Below the pieces are notes generated by a model, which made no database searches, had not been told where the DNA came from, and saw only the letters and a list, made by a program, of their open reading frames with translations. Of a DNA stretch of 36,591 nt, positions 1 through 11,500 are shown piece by piece; positions within the stretch are counted from its first letter, which is position 1; every line of letters begins with the position of its first letter. The position numbers and the translations under genes were made by a program. The DNA comes from Beroe ovata (Eukaryota > Ctenophora > Nuda > Beroida > Beroidae), in assembly GCA_946803715.1 (NCBI GenBank), contig CAMPET010000094.1, positions 32,495 through 69,085 of the forward strand. The letters run 5' to 3'.

Positions 1-607
1 GTGGGGACACTCGGACGAAATAATAAGAAGAAGAGTGAGGGAGGGGAGAAGGGGGACTCCCAAGTCGCGAGAATTGCACCCTTTCCCACCAGGAATAATG
101 AACAGAGCTTTGGGAGTAATTCCCTAAAGCGTATCCAAAATATCTCGTGATAGGTGGAACTATAGAGTGTACTTTGAATATATATTATTTGTAAATATTG
201 ATCTGTGAGATGAACTTGGTTTATAATGCGAGGATCGCTTCTTTTAAGAACTTTTTCTTCGATTTCGTGCGTGTATGTGCATTGTGCAATGTCAAATTAT
301 ATCCTTTACACTTGATAAACTGTTTCGAAACGACTGGCTAAGAATCAAGAGATTGGACGATAAGTCACTTCAAGATTTTTCTGTAAATACACTTGTTTTT
401 ATTCCATAAAGTCTTAAAATCACGAGATCGAGTCTTTTATTTGAACTATTTGATGGTTGTTGTTTCATTTTTTACTTTTTAATAACAGGTTGTCTCACTT
501 TGACTCAATATGAACTTTGAGTACCTACATTCGTTTCTGGGTGAAGTATCAATTTGGAATGTATGTTCGGAACTGTCAAATTTAATAATGTTTACTCTCG
601 TATTAGC
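1..607. other. 5' flank / leader of the LRRC61-like gene
   Basis: No coding sequence is recognisable. The stretch is AT-rich and contains a tandem 18-base duplication near 668-705. An acceptor-like pyrimidine tract ending in AACAG near 485-489 could end a 5'UTR intron, but this cannot be proven from sequence alone. Confidence 0.4.
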
Positions 608-3600
608 ATGACTCAAGATGATGTGGATGGCTGCTTCATGGTTGAAGGTTTTTAAGTAGTATATATTAGAACCATAGATTTTGTAGAACCATAGATTTTG
701 TAGTTCGTTGGTAAATCAAGGTCTGTTATTTCAATGTAATTTTTGCTTCAATTCCCTAATTACATCTGATATTTTCAATCCTCTGCATACTTTTCAGATG
801 GGTATTTGAGTGAACAATTTGTGAAACACCTAACTGGGGACTTTGAACTATCATGTGTTATCCATGTTCACGCCAAAAACACAGGTAATTGGGTTATCAT
901 ATCCGTATTTCACTTCTACCAACTTCCGGGACAGCTATTGTCTAATGCAGATACACACACACAATGTATATTCTTGTATATTATTCATGAATTGCACATT
1001 TGTACATTTCTACCTACGCATTTGACCGATGACAGATTTCTTCTTGTCTGGTGTCAGTACTCAATAAAACAGAATATTACGTCAGGCAACATACACTTTT
1101 CTTAGAGAAAATCGTTTTCATATTCATTTTTGGGGGGATGGGCTTTATTTGTGAGCTAAAGAAGTCAAATAGAATGAGTGTATCTGGGGTAGATGTTACC
1201 CATGATGTCTCCTTCAGGCATTGAAAACCTGGGATGTGTCTACATGTGTGAGAACTTGGTGTCACTGGACGTCAGCTACAACAGAATTACAGACCTGACT
1301 CCACTATTCAGGTACAATAGACACGATTAATTTTGGACGCTGAATCGATTCCCGATCGAATTTTGGCCCTATCTTGCTCCCCTGAGGAACTGTGTGTCGT
1401 GCGACTTCGAACCTCACGTCTGAGAAGAAATGGGTTTTTGAGTAGGTTCTCGATGAGCTAGCCCAAAAATTTTTCCAGATTCGGATTCTACGTCAAAAAA
1501 TAGCCCAGAAACACTCATGGCCAGTAATCATGTCGGCAAAAAATATTTGACTCATTTAGTGTGTCCCAATGATTTTCGTGTTTTTGTAGTTAATGCTCTC
1601 CACAGGTTTGAAATCGTGATTTGGGCGTGGTACCACGGCGAGTATGAACTTCAAATGTTTGTGAAGAGGGTTGATACTTGTAGTGTTAGAGTATCAGAGT
1701 TGAGTTGGTGTGAAATAAGTGTCGTCAGTGTCATAAAAGTCATCATTAGAGACCTTCAAAATCGAAGTAAAAAAGTGTGGAGTCATTCTCTTCAATTTTA
1801 CCGATCCTATCATCAGAAATTCGAAGAAATTTTTTTGCCTGATTTCAATATAAATACCATCGATTCTTATGTATTTCTGGACGCTGAATCGATTCCCGAT
1901 CGAATTTTGCCCCTATCTCGTTCCCCTGAGGAGCTGTCTGTCATGTGACCTTGGATCTCATATCAGAGGAGAAGTGGTAATTTTGACTTATTTCTCGATG
2001 AGCAGGCCCAAAAATTCTGTCAGATTCGGATTCTACGTCAAAAAATAGCCCAGAAACATCTATGACCAGTAATCATGTTGGCAAAAAATATTTGTCTCAT
2101 TTGGTGTGTCCCACTGATTTTCGCGTTTTTGTGGGTAATGCTTCCCACAGGTTCGAAATCGTGATTTGGGCGTGGTTTTACGGCAAATACGAACTCGGCA
2201 TGATCGTAAAAAGGACTGATACATGTAGTCTGAGAGTAGAAGAGATGATTTGATGGATAAATAATGTCTTAAGTCAGAACTAAGCTTTGATTAGAGACCT
2301 TCGAAATCGAAGTAAAAAAGTGTGGAGTCATTCACTTCAACTTTTACCGATCCTGTCATCAGAAGTTCGAAGAAAATTTTTTATTCCATTTTCACGTAAA
2401 TAACATCGATTCCTATGAATTTTTTGACGCTGAATCGATTCCCGATCGAATTTTGGCCCTATCTTGCCTCCCTGAGGAGCTATGACCTTAGTTAATTGTT
2501 GAACATTCAAAATCCCGGATATTTCAGGCAGTGGTGCAAATCCGTCTTTTTCATTGGGGGGTATAATTCNTACAGACCTGACTCCACTATTCAGGTACAA
2601 TAGGCACGATTCCCTCGCTTCCCTGAGGAGCTGTATGTAATTAGACTTCGAACCTCATGTCCAAGAAGAAATTGGAATTTATTCACATTTCCCGATGAGT
2701 TAGCCCGAAAATTCCTTCAGATTTGGATTCTCCGTCGAAAAATAGGCCAGATACACATATTACCAGTCTTCGTTCTGAGAAAAAATATTTGACTGAGTCT
2801 GGTGTCCCACCGATTTTCGCGTTTTTGCAGTCTTTGCTTCCCACAGGTTTGAAACCGTGAATTGGGCGTGGTTTCATGGCGATCATAAACATCAGATGGT
2901 CGTGAAGAGAGTTGATACTTGTAGTTTAAGAGTAGGAGAGTTGATTTGGTGGAAATTTTGAGTTGTAAGTGCCATAAAAGTCATCGTTAGAGACGTTCAA
3001 AATCGAAGTACAAAAGTGTGGACTCATTCACTTCAATTTTCACCATTACTAACATCAGAAATCCAAAGAAAAGTTTTTGTTCCATTTTCATGCAAATACC
3101 TTGGATTCCCGTGTATTTTTGGACGCTGAATTGATTCCCGATCGAATTTTGGTCCTATCTTGCTTCCCTGAGGAGCTATGACCTTAGTTAATTGTTGAAC
3201 ATTCAAAATCCCGGATATCTCAGGTTACAGAGCCTGCAAATACTGGATCTCAGTAACAACAAAATCTCGACCCTCAAGGGTTTGGAACAGTTACCAGCCC
3301 TTAACTTACTCAACTTGAGCGGCAATCTGCTATCCACGTAAGTGTGTCATTATGACAGAGATGTCGATTGTGTCATTCATCATTGATTTCTCATCGCGGT
3401 GACCGAAGCTTCCTCTTAGACGGCTTCAACGAGTGACGAATGTTCGCTCTGTCACAAAATCTGCTGAACCAGTTATATCGGAAGGCGCGAAGCACTTTTT
3501 CATGTAATATTTCAGCATTCACTGTAACAAATTTGCGCGCGCGCGTCGCAGACTTCGCGATTATTCCCATCAAACGCGCGCAAGATTTGTGGTTTTCTTC

Positions 3601-4592
3601 AATTTCATCGAAAACATATTTCTACAGCTTGGAATCCCTGAAGCCTCTCGACACAATTCCTCAACTGAAGAAACTGATTCTAAGAGATGGTGACCTGAGT
3701 AATCCAGTGTGCCATTTGGACAGCTACCCTGGGAAACTGAAAGCCCTGCTACCCGACCTTCTTATGCTAGATTATAGGTAGGTATGTGAATTTAACAGCC
3801 TGTCACTCAGTCAAGTGATCATGCCGATTGCCGAATTCTTGACATACGAAATTCCTTCATATACCCTGCTTGAATCTAGTGCCTCTTGGTTATATAACGG
3901 TGAACGGTTTTAATATGTCTGCATTGTGAAATTAAGCCGATGTCACTTGTCAATGTCATAACTGAGATGCATGCCGGTATCTCATTATGTATATTTTATA
4001 CCGTTTATCATTTTGGACATATTCAGGTATTTGAAGGGTCCTCTCTCTGGCATTTTCAAGAAACTGGATGAAGTTGACAACACACTCAGAGGTATGTTAT
4101 TGTGGGACCAAGATGGTGAATGTACGATCATTTAGGTAATGACTGTTTGCGTGTCGGTTCTTGGAAACATACCTCCCCTTGTTATTTGGGATGCTTCGGC
4201 AACGGGCTTGTTTATGGAAACCCTGTAACCGCTATCATGAAATGGTGACTCGTTTGCTTCCAGAGGAACAAGTTCCAGTTGACGATTTACCGATTAGTAA
4301 CCCCGTTGTTTCACCCACATTTTGGGATGATGAATTCTTCGATGATCTCGACATCAAGATGAAGTTACGATACCTCAAAGGTAACATATCGAGAAAACTT
4401 TTTCAAATGTTGTACGTTTTGTTGTTTAAATTTTTCTACCGCTTTTTTCTTTTCGGAGTCTTATTGAAATTCTTATTCCTTTTTCCTTCAGAATCGCTAA
4501 ACTCAGTGTATGTGGAGAAGTATAGATTCGAAGAGATGCTGGAAATGTGCGAAGCAGAAGATCAGAGGATACTACAAGGGGACCAGCTGTAG
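608..4592 (+). CDS. LRRC61: LRRC61-like leucine-rich-repeat protein, 8 coding exons
   Basis: Eight exons join in frame with GT/AG borders: 608-647, 798-884, 1218-1311, 3224-3337, 3628-3777, 4027-4091, 4264-4380 and 4492-4592. They give 255 residues, close to the roughly 259 of vertebrate LRRC61. The N-terminal segment TGDFELSCVIHVHAKNTGIE matches the start of that family. It is followed by consecutive LRR units (LVSLDVSYNRITDL, LQILDLSNNKISTL, LNLLNLSGNLLSTL), then the LRR-cap-like LSNPVCHLDSYPGKLKALLP and LMLDYR. The C-terminal acidic helix (YRFEEMLEMCEAEDQRIL) also resembles the vertebrate tail. It is probably a cytosolic scaffold; LRRC61 has no firmly established biochemical role. The start is the first ATG of an exon whose phase matches exon 2. 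Intron 3 is unusually long (1.9 kb) and filled with tandem repeats and an N gap; the other introns are 110-340 bases. Confidence 0.85.
2570..2570. other. Assembly join (single N) in LRRC61 intron 3
   Basis: A single N separates sequence ending in a G-run from sequence that restarts inside exon 3 of LRRC61. The true intron length here is therefore uncertain. Confidence 0.8.
2571..2600 (+). repeat. Partial duplicate of LRRC61 exon 3 end plus its donor site
   Basis: Immediately after the N at 2570 the sequence repeats the last 24 bases of the exon ending at 1311, followed by the same donor gtacaatag. The copy has no acceptor and cannot be an exon as it stands. It looks like the start of an overlapping contig or allele rather than a biological exon duplication. 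Confidence 0.7.
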
Positions 4593-4920
4593 ACTACAGA
4601 CCGATTGAGTGACGGCTGTACTTGTAGTCATATTTCAGTTGACATGGGCATTTTCAGAAAAACATTTTCACTCTTTCAGATGAATATTATTGGAGTGACA
4701 GTAAATTATATTATTTGATCAGATTTATCATACCGGGTATTCAGAGTTGTACACTTCCGTTTTAAGCTATGTTAGTTTTAATTTATAAATAAGTCAGTTT
4801 AGACATGTAAATATGTAGATTTGATAGCCAGAATGGGACAAGACAGATTCATACCTTGTAAGTTCTGATTTCTATATTAACAAAACATTTAATTTTTGGC
4901 TAATATCTCGTTTTGTTGAA

Positions 4921-4926
4921 AATAAA
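4921..4926 (+). terminator. Polyadenylation signal AATAAA for LRRC61
   Basis: A canonical AATAAA lies 329 bases after the LRRC61 stop codon, in an AT-rich 3'UTR, with no other gene in between. Confidence 0.55.
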
Positions 4927-4929
4927 ACA

Positions 4930-7900
4930 CATCAAATGAAATCCCGGGCCACAAACGAAGCTACTTATATTAAGCGACATGGTGAATCAAGTTTTAACCA
5001 ATGAAGGCACGCAAACATAAGCACACAGCACAGGCTTTTCGGGTTATAAAATTGAGTAAAATCTCACATAGAACGGTTTTACCCATGATCATAGGTTCCA
5101 ATAATCGGTAATAATCGGATCGGGACGATTTCCAATAAATCCGTTGCCAATGTTTACCAATGGTTACCAATGTTTACCGTTAGCATGATGTAGTAAATTG
5201 TTGTGAAATGAAGATGTTGTACTGAAGCTTCATGCATCATTTGGCTTTGCACGTTCCTATCAGCTATCCCCTCTAGGCTGGCATGATTTGATCCCCATTG
5301 TTCCATCTATCATACCATGATGACATCCCCTCCGAATACATTTGTCCATGAACTGCATCATGCGTGAAATTTCACCTTTTCCCCAGGATGTTGCTACTCT
5401 GTAGTCTGCGCCGAATGAATACAATCACGTGGTATGAAATCTTTGTGATCATCACGTTACTAACATAATTAAGTCACGTGTGTTCTATGCTGGTCCAGGG
5501 CTGGATCTGGGCGTGGCTGCTTCCTGTGATATCTTGTACACTGATTCCCGCTCCAGGAGATACGCCTGAAATAATCTGGTTGTTTGATATCTGAAATAAC
5601 CTGGTTGTTAGATATATCCTTCGTATCTGCCAATGACGTTTATTTCGGGATCAGTATACAGCATAATATTCCTGATATTGATAAGATGTCGAGTAAGGCG
5701 CATATCCAATGTCAATATTGCTGATACGGAGGTTACGAATTAAAAATGAGTTACCACTATACCATAACCACTGGCTTCATCCCAATGAGCTATACCGATA
5801 TTGAGATATAGTTTGCCAGGGCTCATGGCATACACAGCATCTCTCCCATGGATAATTTTTCCAAATTATCCGGAAGACCAAAATATCGAACTACCATCCA
5901 TAATTTAGCTTAAACTACACGTACTTTAGTATAACTATAGATATCACTTAGCTTACCTCGATAATCGAGAGCTGCTCCACCAAGGAATGGGGCTCTTGGC
6001 CCGGTTTCAACTTTACCGGACGACATTTCAACTCGACAATGTTCTTTATCGCCAACTCAAGTTGCCCGTATAGTTGGCACTGAAATGCGGTTTGCCAAGG
6101 TTACAATATGTGAAATTAAGTGTCACTGTCTTGTTTTTGTAAGGAGTAGGTAGGTTTCATTTAATTTCATGGTACTTCTTTACTCTAATCGATGTGGCTG
6201 ATTTGAATTTAAGATAGATCGGTTCGCGTACTCGTACAGTCATAATGATCAGTGTACGAATATTGACGCATAGCTTTAATCATAGCTTTCTCTAGCTGCT
6301 AGGCTCCATTAGCCAGCATGATCATAGTCACTCTAACGTCTTGTAAACCACACCACACATCGCATTATCGCAACTAACACTATATGTGACTTTTTTCAGG
6401 GAATCATTATCATGACCTCCATCGATTTCGACAATCTTCACTGTTCACTCGTTGGTTGGCATGCATTTGCATTGCTTATTGCCCAATCCATCGGTCTGCC
6501 CTGTCTCACAGCATATAAATAGCGACTTTGACAGTTGAGACTTAAGCTATCACTGCGTTTGAGAGCTATAACGGGTTAATTCAGGGCAGGGTTGATATTT
6601 AGCGATATTTGAATACGGTAGTTTATGTTATTCACGTCAGAAGATACATCGAGTTTGACTGCCATGCCAGTTCCACATGGTTGATATTCTCACCCGATTT
6701 CTGTGGTGTATTTTCTTCCTTAACGTCTCTTCTTCATTCCTCACTGTTCGCTGGTGACACCTGATTAGAGAGAGAGAGGTGGCAGTTACTCTACTGTATA
6801 AATGATATGAGCCGGTCGTAGTCCAGGTCTCAAATCGCCCAATTGGCATTGCGGCATCGAATTCGAAAGATGAACTGCCACTTAAACATGGAAGGGCGTG
6901 GTCAATTGGAGCATTATGGTGCCGATAATTTGCACTTGGTCGCGGTTAAATGGTAGCGAGAATAAATTATATGGTCGCCGCATCTTCATATACTTATAGT
7001 GTTTGGTGGGGCGTGTGGGCCGCTGTTCTAATAAACAGGACATCACTTAGTCATTAAGACAATTAATTTTGAAAGTCCTAGTCGTATATCTTAAACTAAA
7101 ATCATACTGAACTCTGAAGTCAGGGTAATGTTTGTGACTGCAGTGGGTGACCGATACTTATAATGGTTGCCAGATTCATTGTCCACGTCCAATGGGTACA
7201 AACTCACAGCCGGGCAGAATTGCTCTCGCCGCTCTCAGCCCTCACAAAATCAATCATCCGTCATCAACAATGGAGGATAATCAATTAAACATAGTACTTG
7301 AATGGACCGCTTTCAATTTATTGAATTTAATCGCCATTATTAAAGCGCAGCAGACTTTGCGTGACATTCATGATTCATCGAATGGTCCCCATGCTCATTT
7401 CTATTTACTTATAGGCGTGGTGAAATTGAACACGCTGGCAATATTTGTCGCCTGTACCAACATGTTGATCGGGATCGCCACGTTACGTGACCCAAATCTT
7501 GCGCACAGGATAGATTCTAGAATATGATCTACTTTAGGATCTTAAGATGATTGATCTTAGAATAGCATTAGCAGTTGATCTGAGAATAGGGGCGCACAAC
7601 GTGTGCACAACCCAACATGAAAACTCACTTTTCAAGTCGTGAGTGGAGCGCAGCGATTGTTGAGTTGTACTCCAGTACCTCGTCAGTCTTCGTCTTCGTT
7701 AGCTCAGCGAGAGACTGTTGAGCCTTGTCAATCTGTAGAACTGAGACATTACATTTACAATTTCATCAGATTCATTACGGTCATATGTCTTAAATTTAAA
7801 ATGGACGCGATGTTTTATTAGGATGGCGCTTGATGGTGGCGATTGATGGAGATTTCTCTCAGTTATGATTACCGAGTTCAATAAACGGGAAAGTTTTAAT

Positions 7901-8210
7901 AAGTTAAGTACCATGTCACATTGCGTTCTCGTAACACGTTAAGGTGTCGTCTATAGGTACCTACTTAACCAAATATTCCCACCCTCAAATGCTAATCTTT
8001 CAACGGTCACGCATATCGATGTGGCGATTTAAGTTTTAACCTGTCTAAACACGCACATTTGCGACCCTTTCCTCAATTAATATATATATAGGCTACCCTT
8101 TCCTCAAATAAATTTGTCTGATAACCAAACAAATAAGATACTCTGATATATTTGAGTTCTTTAAGTGCTTGACGAACATTCTGACCATACCCCATTACCC
8201 CCTCCCCACA
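4930..8210. other. Intergenic region without a recognisable gene
   Basis: Both strands were read. There are only short open frames without splice-linked continuity or family motifs, apart from the weak candidate at 7270-7527. A small imperfect duplication (ctgaaataa-ctggttgttngatat) lies at about 5568-5615. The remainder is AT-rich unique-looking sequence. The missing 3' exons of CFAP73 could be expected here, but I do not find them. Confidence 0.5.
7270..7527 (+). CDS. Weak candidate: small membrane-type ORF
   Basis: An open frame runs from an upstream ATG at 7147. The internal ATG at 7270 gives an 85-residue product with two hydrophobic stretches (LEWTAFNLLNLIAII and FYLLIGVVKLNTLAIFVAC), which would suit a small membrane protein or one exon of a larger one. 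No family is recognised, no splice partners are evident, and base composition is like the surrounding non-coding DNA. It may be chance. Confidence 0.15.
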   Translation: MEDNQLNIVLEWTAFNLLNLIAIIKAQQTLRDIHDSSNGPHAHFYLLIGVVKLNTLAIFVACTNMLIGIATLRDPNLAHRIDSRI

Positions 8211-8247
8211 CACACACACACACACACANCACACACACACACACACA
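8211..8247. repeat. (CA)n microsatellite containing an N join at 8229
   Basis: About 18 CA units are interrupted by an N. Two contigs have apparently been joined within a dinucleotide run, which is a place where joins are easily wrong. It lies just downstream of the last visible CFAP73 exon (minus strand). Confidence 0.8.
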
Positions 8248-8464
8248 AACTTAGAGATGCTCGGCTATTACAGTTCTTATAGATATCATCTTCCAGGGAA
8301 TTTAAGTGCATCCATCAGTAGAGCAGTGACATCTGGTGATTGATTTGTCTTCATTTGATCATAATATTCACTGTGACAAAAACCGTCTCGCCAAAAACCG
8401 TCTCCCCAAATAAACATTCTAATCTTGTTGCTTCTTTGTATCAGCATAACACACGAACCCCCAT

Positions 8465-8565
8465 GACTGTCATTTCCCACAATTTGACTCCAACAACTTT
8501 ATGACCGTCATTTCCCACAATTTGACTCCAACAACTTTATGACCGTCATTTCCCACAATTTGACT
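8465..8565. repeat. 38-bp tandem repeat, 2.7 copies
   Basis: The unit gaccgtcatttcccacaatt plus 18 further bases repeats at 8465, 8503 and 8541, nearly identical. It begins directly after the putative donor of CFAP73 exon 6. The reading frame of that exon can continue through the repeat to a TGA at 8470-8472, so an alternative C-terminus is possible if the intron is retained. Confidence 0.85.
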
Positions 8566-8568
8566 AAC

Positions 8569-11500
8569 CGAGTCATCTTTCTGCATGAGTTCCTCGAGTA
8601 AACTTGCGTTAGCTTGCTCCAGCGTGTTGTATCGGCTGATAACACTCTTCATCATGTTATCACTTAACTCCAGGTAGCCTGTTTAGGTGGTTATAATGGT
8701 GAGTCATTAAAGGGGTTAAGGGGTCATGTTTATAGCTTCGACATAGTATTGTGTCACGTGATTTATATGTTCAGAGTTCAGACATATGCCCATGGTAATA
8801 TTTCAAAATCAATGCCCTAATTGAGCTTATAACCGTGTCCAGAGCCTTGGATTAATTTGGTAAGATTTGCAAATGTATTGGACTTACCCTCTGGTAAAAT
8901 ATCGACCACTTGTTGAATATATTTCTCGAATTTCTTGTTATTTTCTATCCTTGAAATCAGTCTTCGCTGTCTGAAGACGGCCGGGATTAAAATGGTTAGG
9001 AATAATTGAATAGGAAGAAGTAATGATCCAACTCAATATAATATGCGAACCTGTCTTCTAATTTCTCGTATTTCTGCTTCAAAAGGTCGATTTCTCGTTC
9101 CCTTACTTCTTGCTGCTTCCTTTCATTCTGGAATTTCACCAAGGCTCGCTGTCGCTTAACCTCATTCTCACGAACAAACCTGTCAAACTTTTCCACCCTT
9201 TCTTTGATCTGCAAAACAGAAGAAATCGAAATTCAGTTCAGTTGAAATTAATCATTTTCTTCTTTTCTTTACCGGCGCGCTAGTTCAGAAGCTAGCTAGC
9301 TGCGCGCGCGCAGCATTTCAGACGTTAACGATTCAAGATTTTCGTCACGATAAAAGCGTTCGGAGTCCTGTGACTCTAGGCTTCCCGACAAAGACTGATT
9401 TAAAAGTTGCGTTGTCGTCTAGCGTAGCACGTAAACAGAGTGTAGCGAAAACAACGTGTTAATAAACGTGAGACTTTAATTTGATTAGTATTTCCCCTTC
9501 TTCATGGATGTAACTTGACGCTAGAGCCGCATGTTCCTTATCAGTCTCTACCTATCTGGTAGAACACTTTGGTCAGTAATTATTGTCCTGGTTATGGAAG
9601 GGGTTGTCAAAATGATGCATTCGCCATCAGGATTTTGGGTAACATGCAAAACCGTCACCGTGAATTCATAATCTGTTAAATATGTTTCATGCAGTGATCT
9701 CAAACAACCACTAACTCATTCCCCTATTGTGCATATTCGGGTCAAACTGTGACTACCATAACTATGTTGCCATGCTGGTATCGCTATTCACTACCAACTA
9801 CAATTCATAGCCCCTTCCCTGAACCTTCGAAGGAAAGTTAAATCTCGCCATCTCTGCCTCCTGCTGAAATATTGATACGTTTACGACATCAAATTACATA
9901 AGTCACACGAGACATAATATTTACCGCCAATCGTTAATGAATCCATTATCCATGTCAACACTTTATGACACATAAATACCCGCCATAATATTTGTGGAAT
10001 CTTGCGATTCTATGATCTTATGGTTTACTTTCTCGCCTCTCATTTACATATTTCTGAAAACCTTGATTGAAACTTATACACGTTAAATTTGGCAAGAAAC
10101 AGCGTTTATGGTAGCTTATATTTCTAATTGTTTCTAAGAAATTGAAGGGAATGCATTAAATTTCTTGAAGTTGTCACAACTTCATGTCAATAGCATGTTA
10201 TGTGAGGAAATCCAATTATAAATACCAATTAGGGTGAACGTTGATTAATTTCGTCTGAGTGTGCCCCACACAGCACCTCACGCTACAGCGCGATCGCTTG
10301 CAACTCCCATTCCCAAACATCACCTCATTCACTCCCCCCCAAATCTCGTTTCTTTACGTCCCTCCCACCCCTCCTCGACCCTAATCCTACAAACTCTTGT
10401 AACCCTTGAGAATAGCGTTTATTTCCACCGATTACATGTACTATTACGTAAACGTCACACGCATAAGGAGAAAGTTCTAAATCTAGAACCGTACCGATTA
10501 AACCCATTAACAAGTGATTATGTCCACTCCAACTTAAATCACTCCGATTGGAATGGAAATGTGTCAAAGAATCGGCCATTTCACGTCAGGTTACGTCAGG
10601 TTACAACTGCAATTCCAAGTCTCTATAGTGAACTTAATTCCTGGCTGCCGTCTTGCTGTAACCTGGTAGTGTGAATTCATTCCTTGGCTGTAATGCTCGC
10701 TATTCCCTAATTCAAGAGATGTCGGGGGAAATTTGGCGACACAACTATCAAATGTCCTGAGAATTCTCATTGGAAGCCATGATAATTGCCATCTGTCGAC
10801 TAGCTATTTTGTAGATTGGTTTTTCAATTTCTGCGAAACTCCCATCCTCCATGCCATTGGAATCCCGCATGACATGTTTCCGATAATTTCACTGTGTGTT
10901 CATGATTGCCCGCCCCCTCCCCGGGTTTATATTCCGAGTACCCGCTTTTTTGCTCCCGCGAGACAGTTACATAAATATTGCGTTTGATTAACTCTTAAAT
11001 CGCATAACAATGTTATGCGATGTTATTAGGTAACCTGTTTGTCGATATAAAAACTTCGACGATAATAAGGTTTTTACATTTTTTGCGATCGCAAACAGGA
11101 CTTTTACGTTTGAAGTGCGAACAAAATCTCGATAGCAGAAAATTTCGTTGTTTCGATTCGTGTAATCGGTAACTTAACATTGTCGCTCTAACAAAAATCA
11201 TGGTTCGTTTATTTGATCCTTATGCTTGTTGAATGGGACGTTGCTTCCAACGAGAGGAAGTTGAAAGAACTGCAAAATGAAGAAATTTTATCACATAACA
11301 AAATGAAATCACGCGTGACAAAATAAAATGTGACGTAATATCCTCACAATCACGTGACAAATGACACGTGATTATGAAATTGTTCGCATTTCGTCGCGGA
11401 ACAGCTCTCCACGCCTCCGCCCTCCAAGTAATACCCATTTCTGCTCCATGATTTGCGCAATATTTGCACATAACCATCCTATACAGAACGATAGAATTTT

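Larger units (their letters stand above)
1336..3180. repeat. Intronic tandem repeat, ~545-bp unit, inside LRRC61 intron 3
   Basis: The anchor gacgctgaatcgattccc recurs at 1336, 1880, 2426 and 3122 (the last with one change). Spacings are 544 and 546 bases, then 696 across the N at 2570. A second block beginning aatcatgt(c/t)ggcaaaaa recurs at about 1527 and 2072, and in decayed form near 2766. Copies differ by roughly 10-20% with small indels. No terminal inverted repeats or target duplications are evident. It may be a decayed mobile element that amplified in tandem. Confidence 0.75.

Noticed and set aside
1517-2253. Open frames of 143 and 63 codons as independent genes
   Set aside because: They lie inside a tandem repeat in an LRRC61 intron, the third copy is frame-broken, and no promoter or domain is evident. 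Kept only as a finding.
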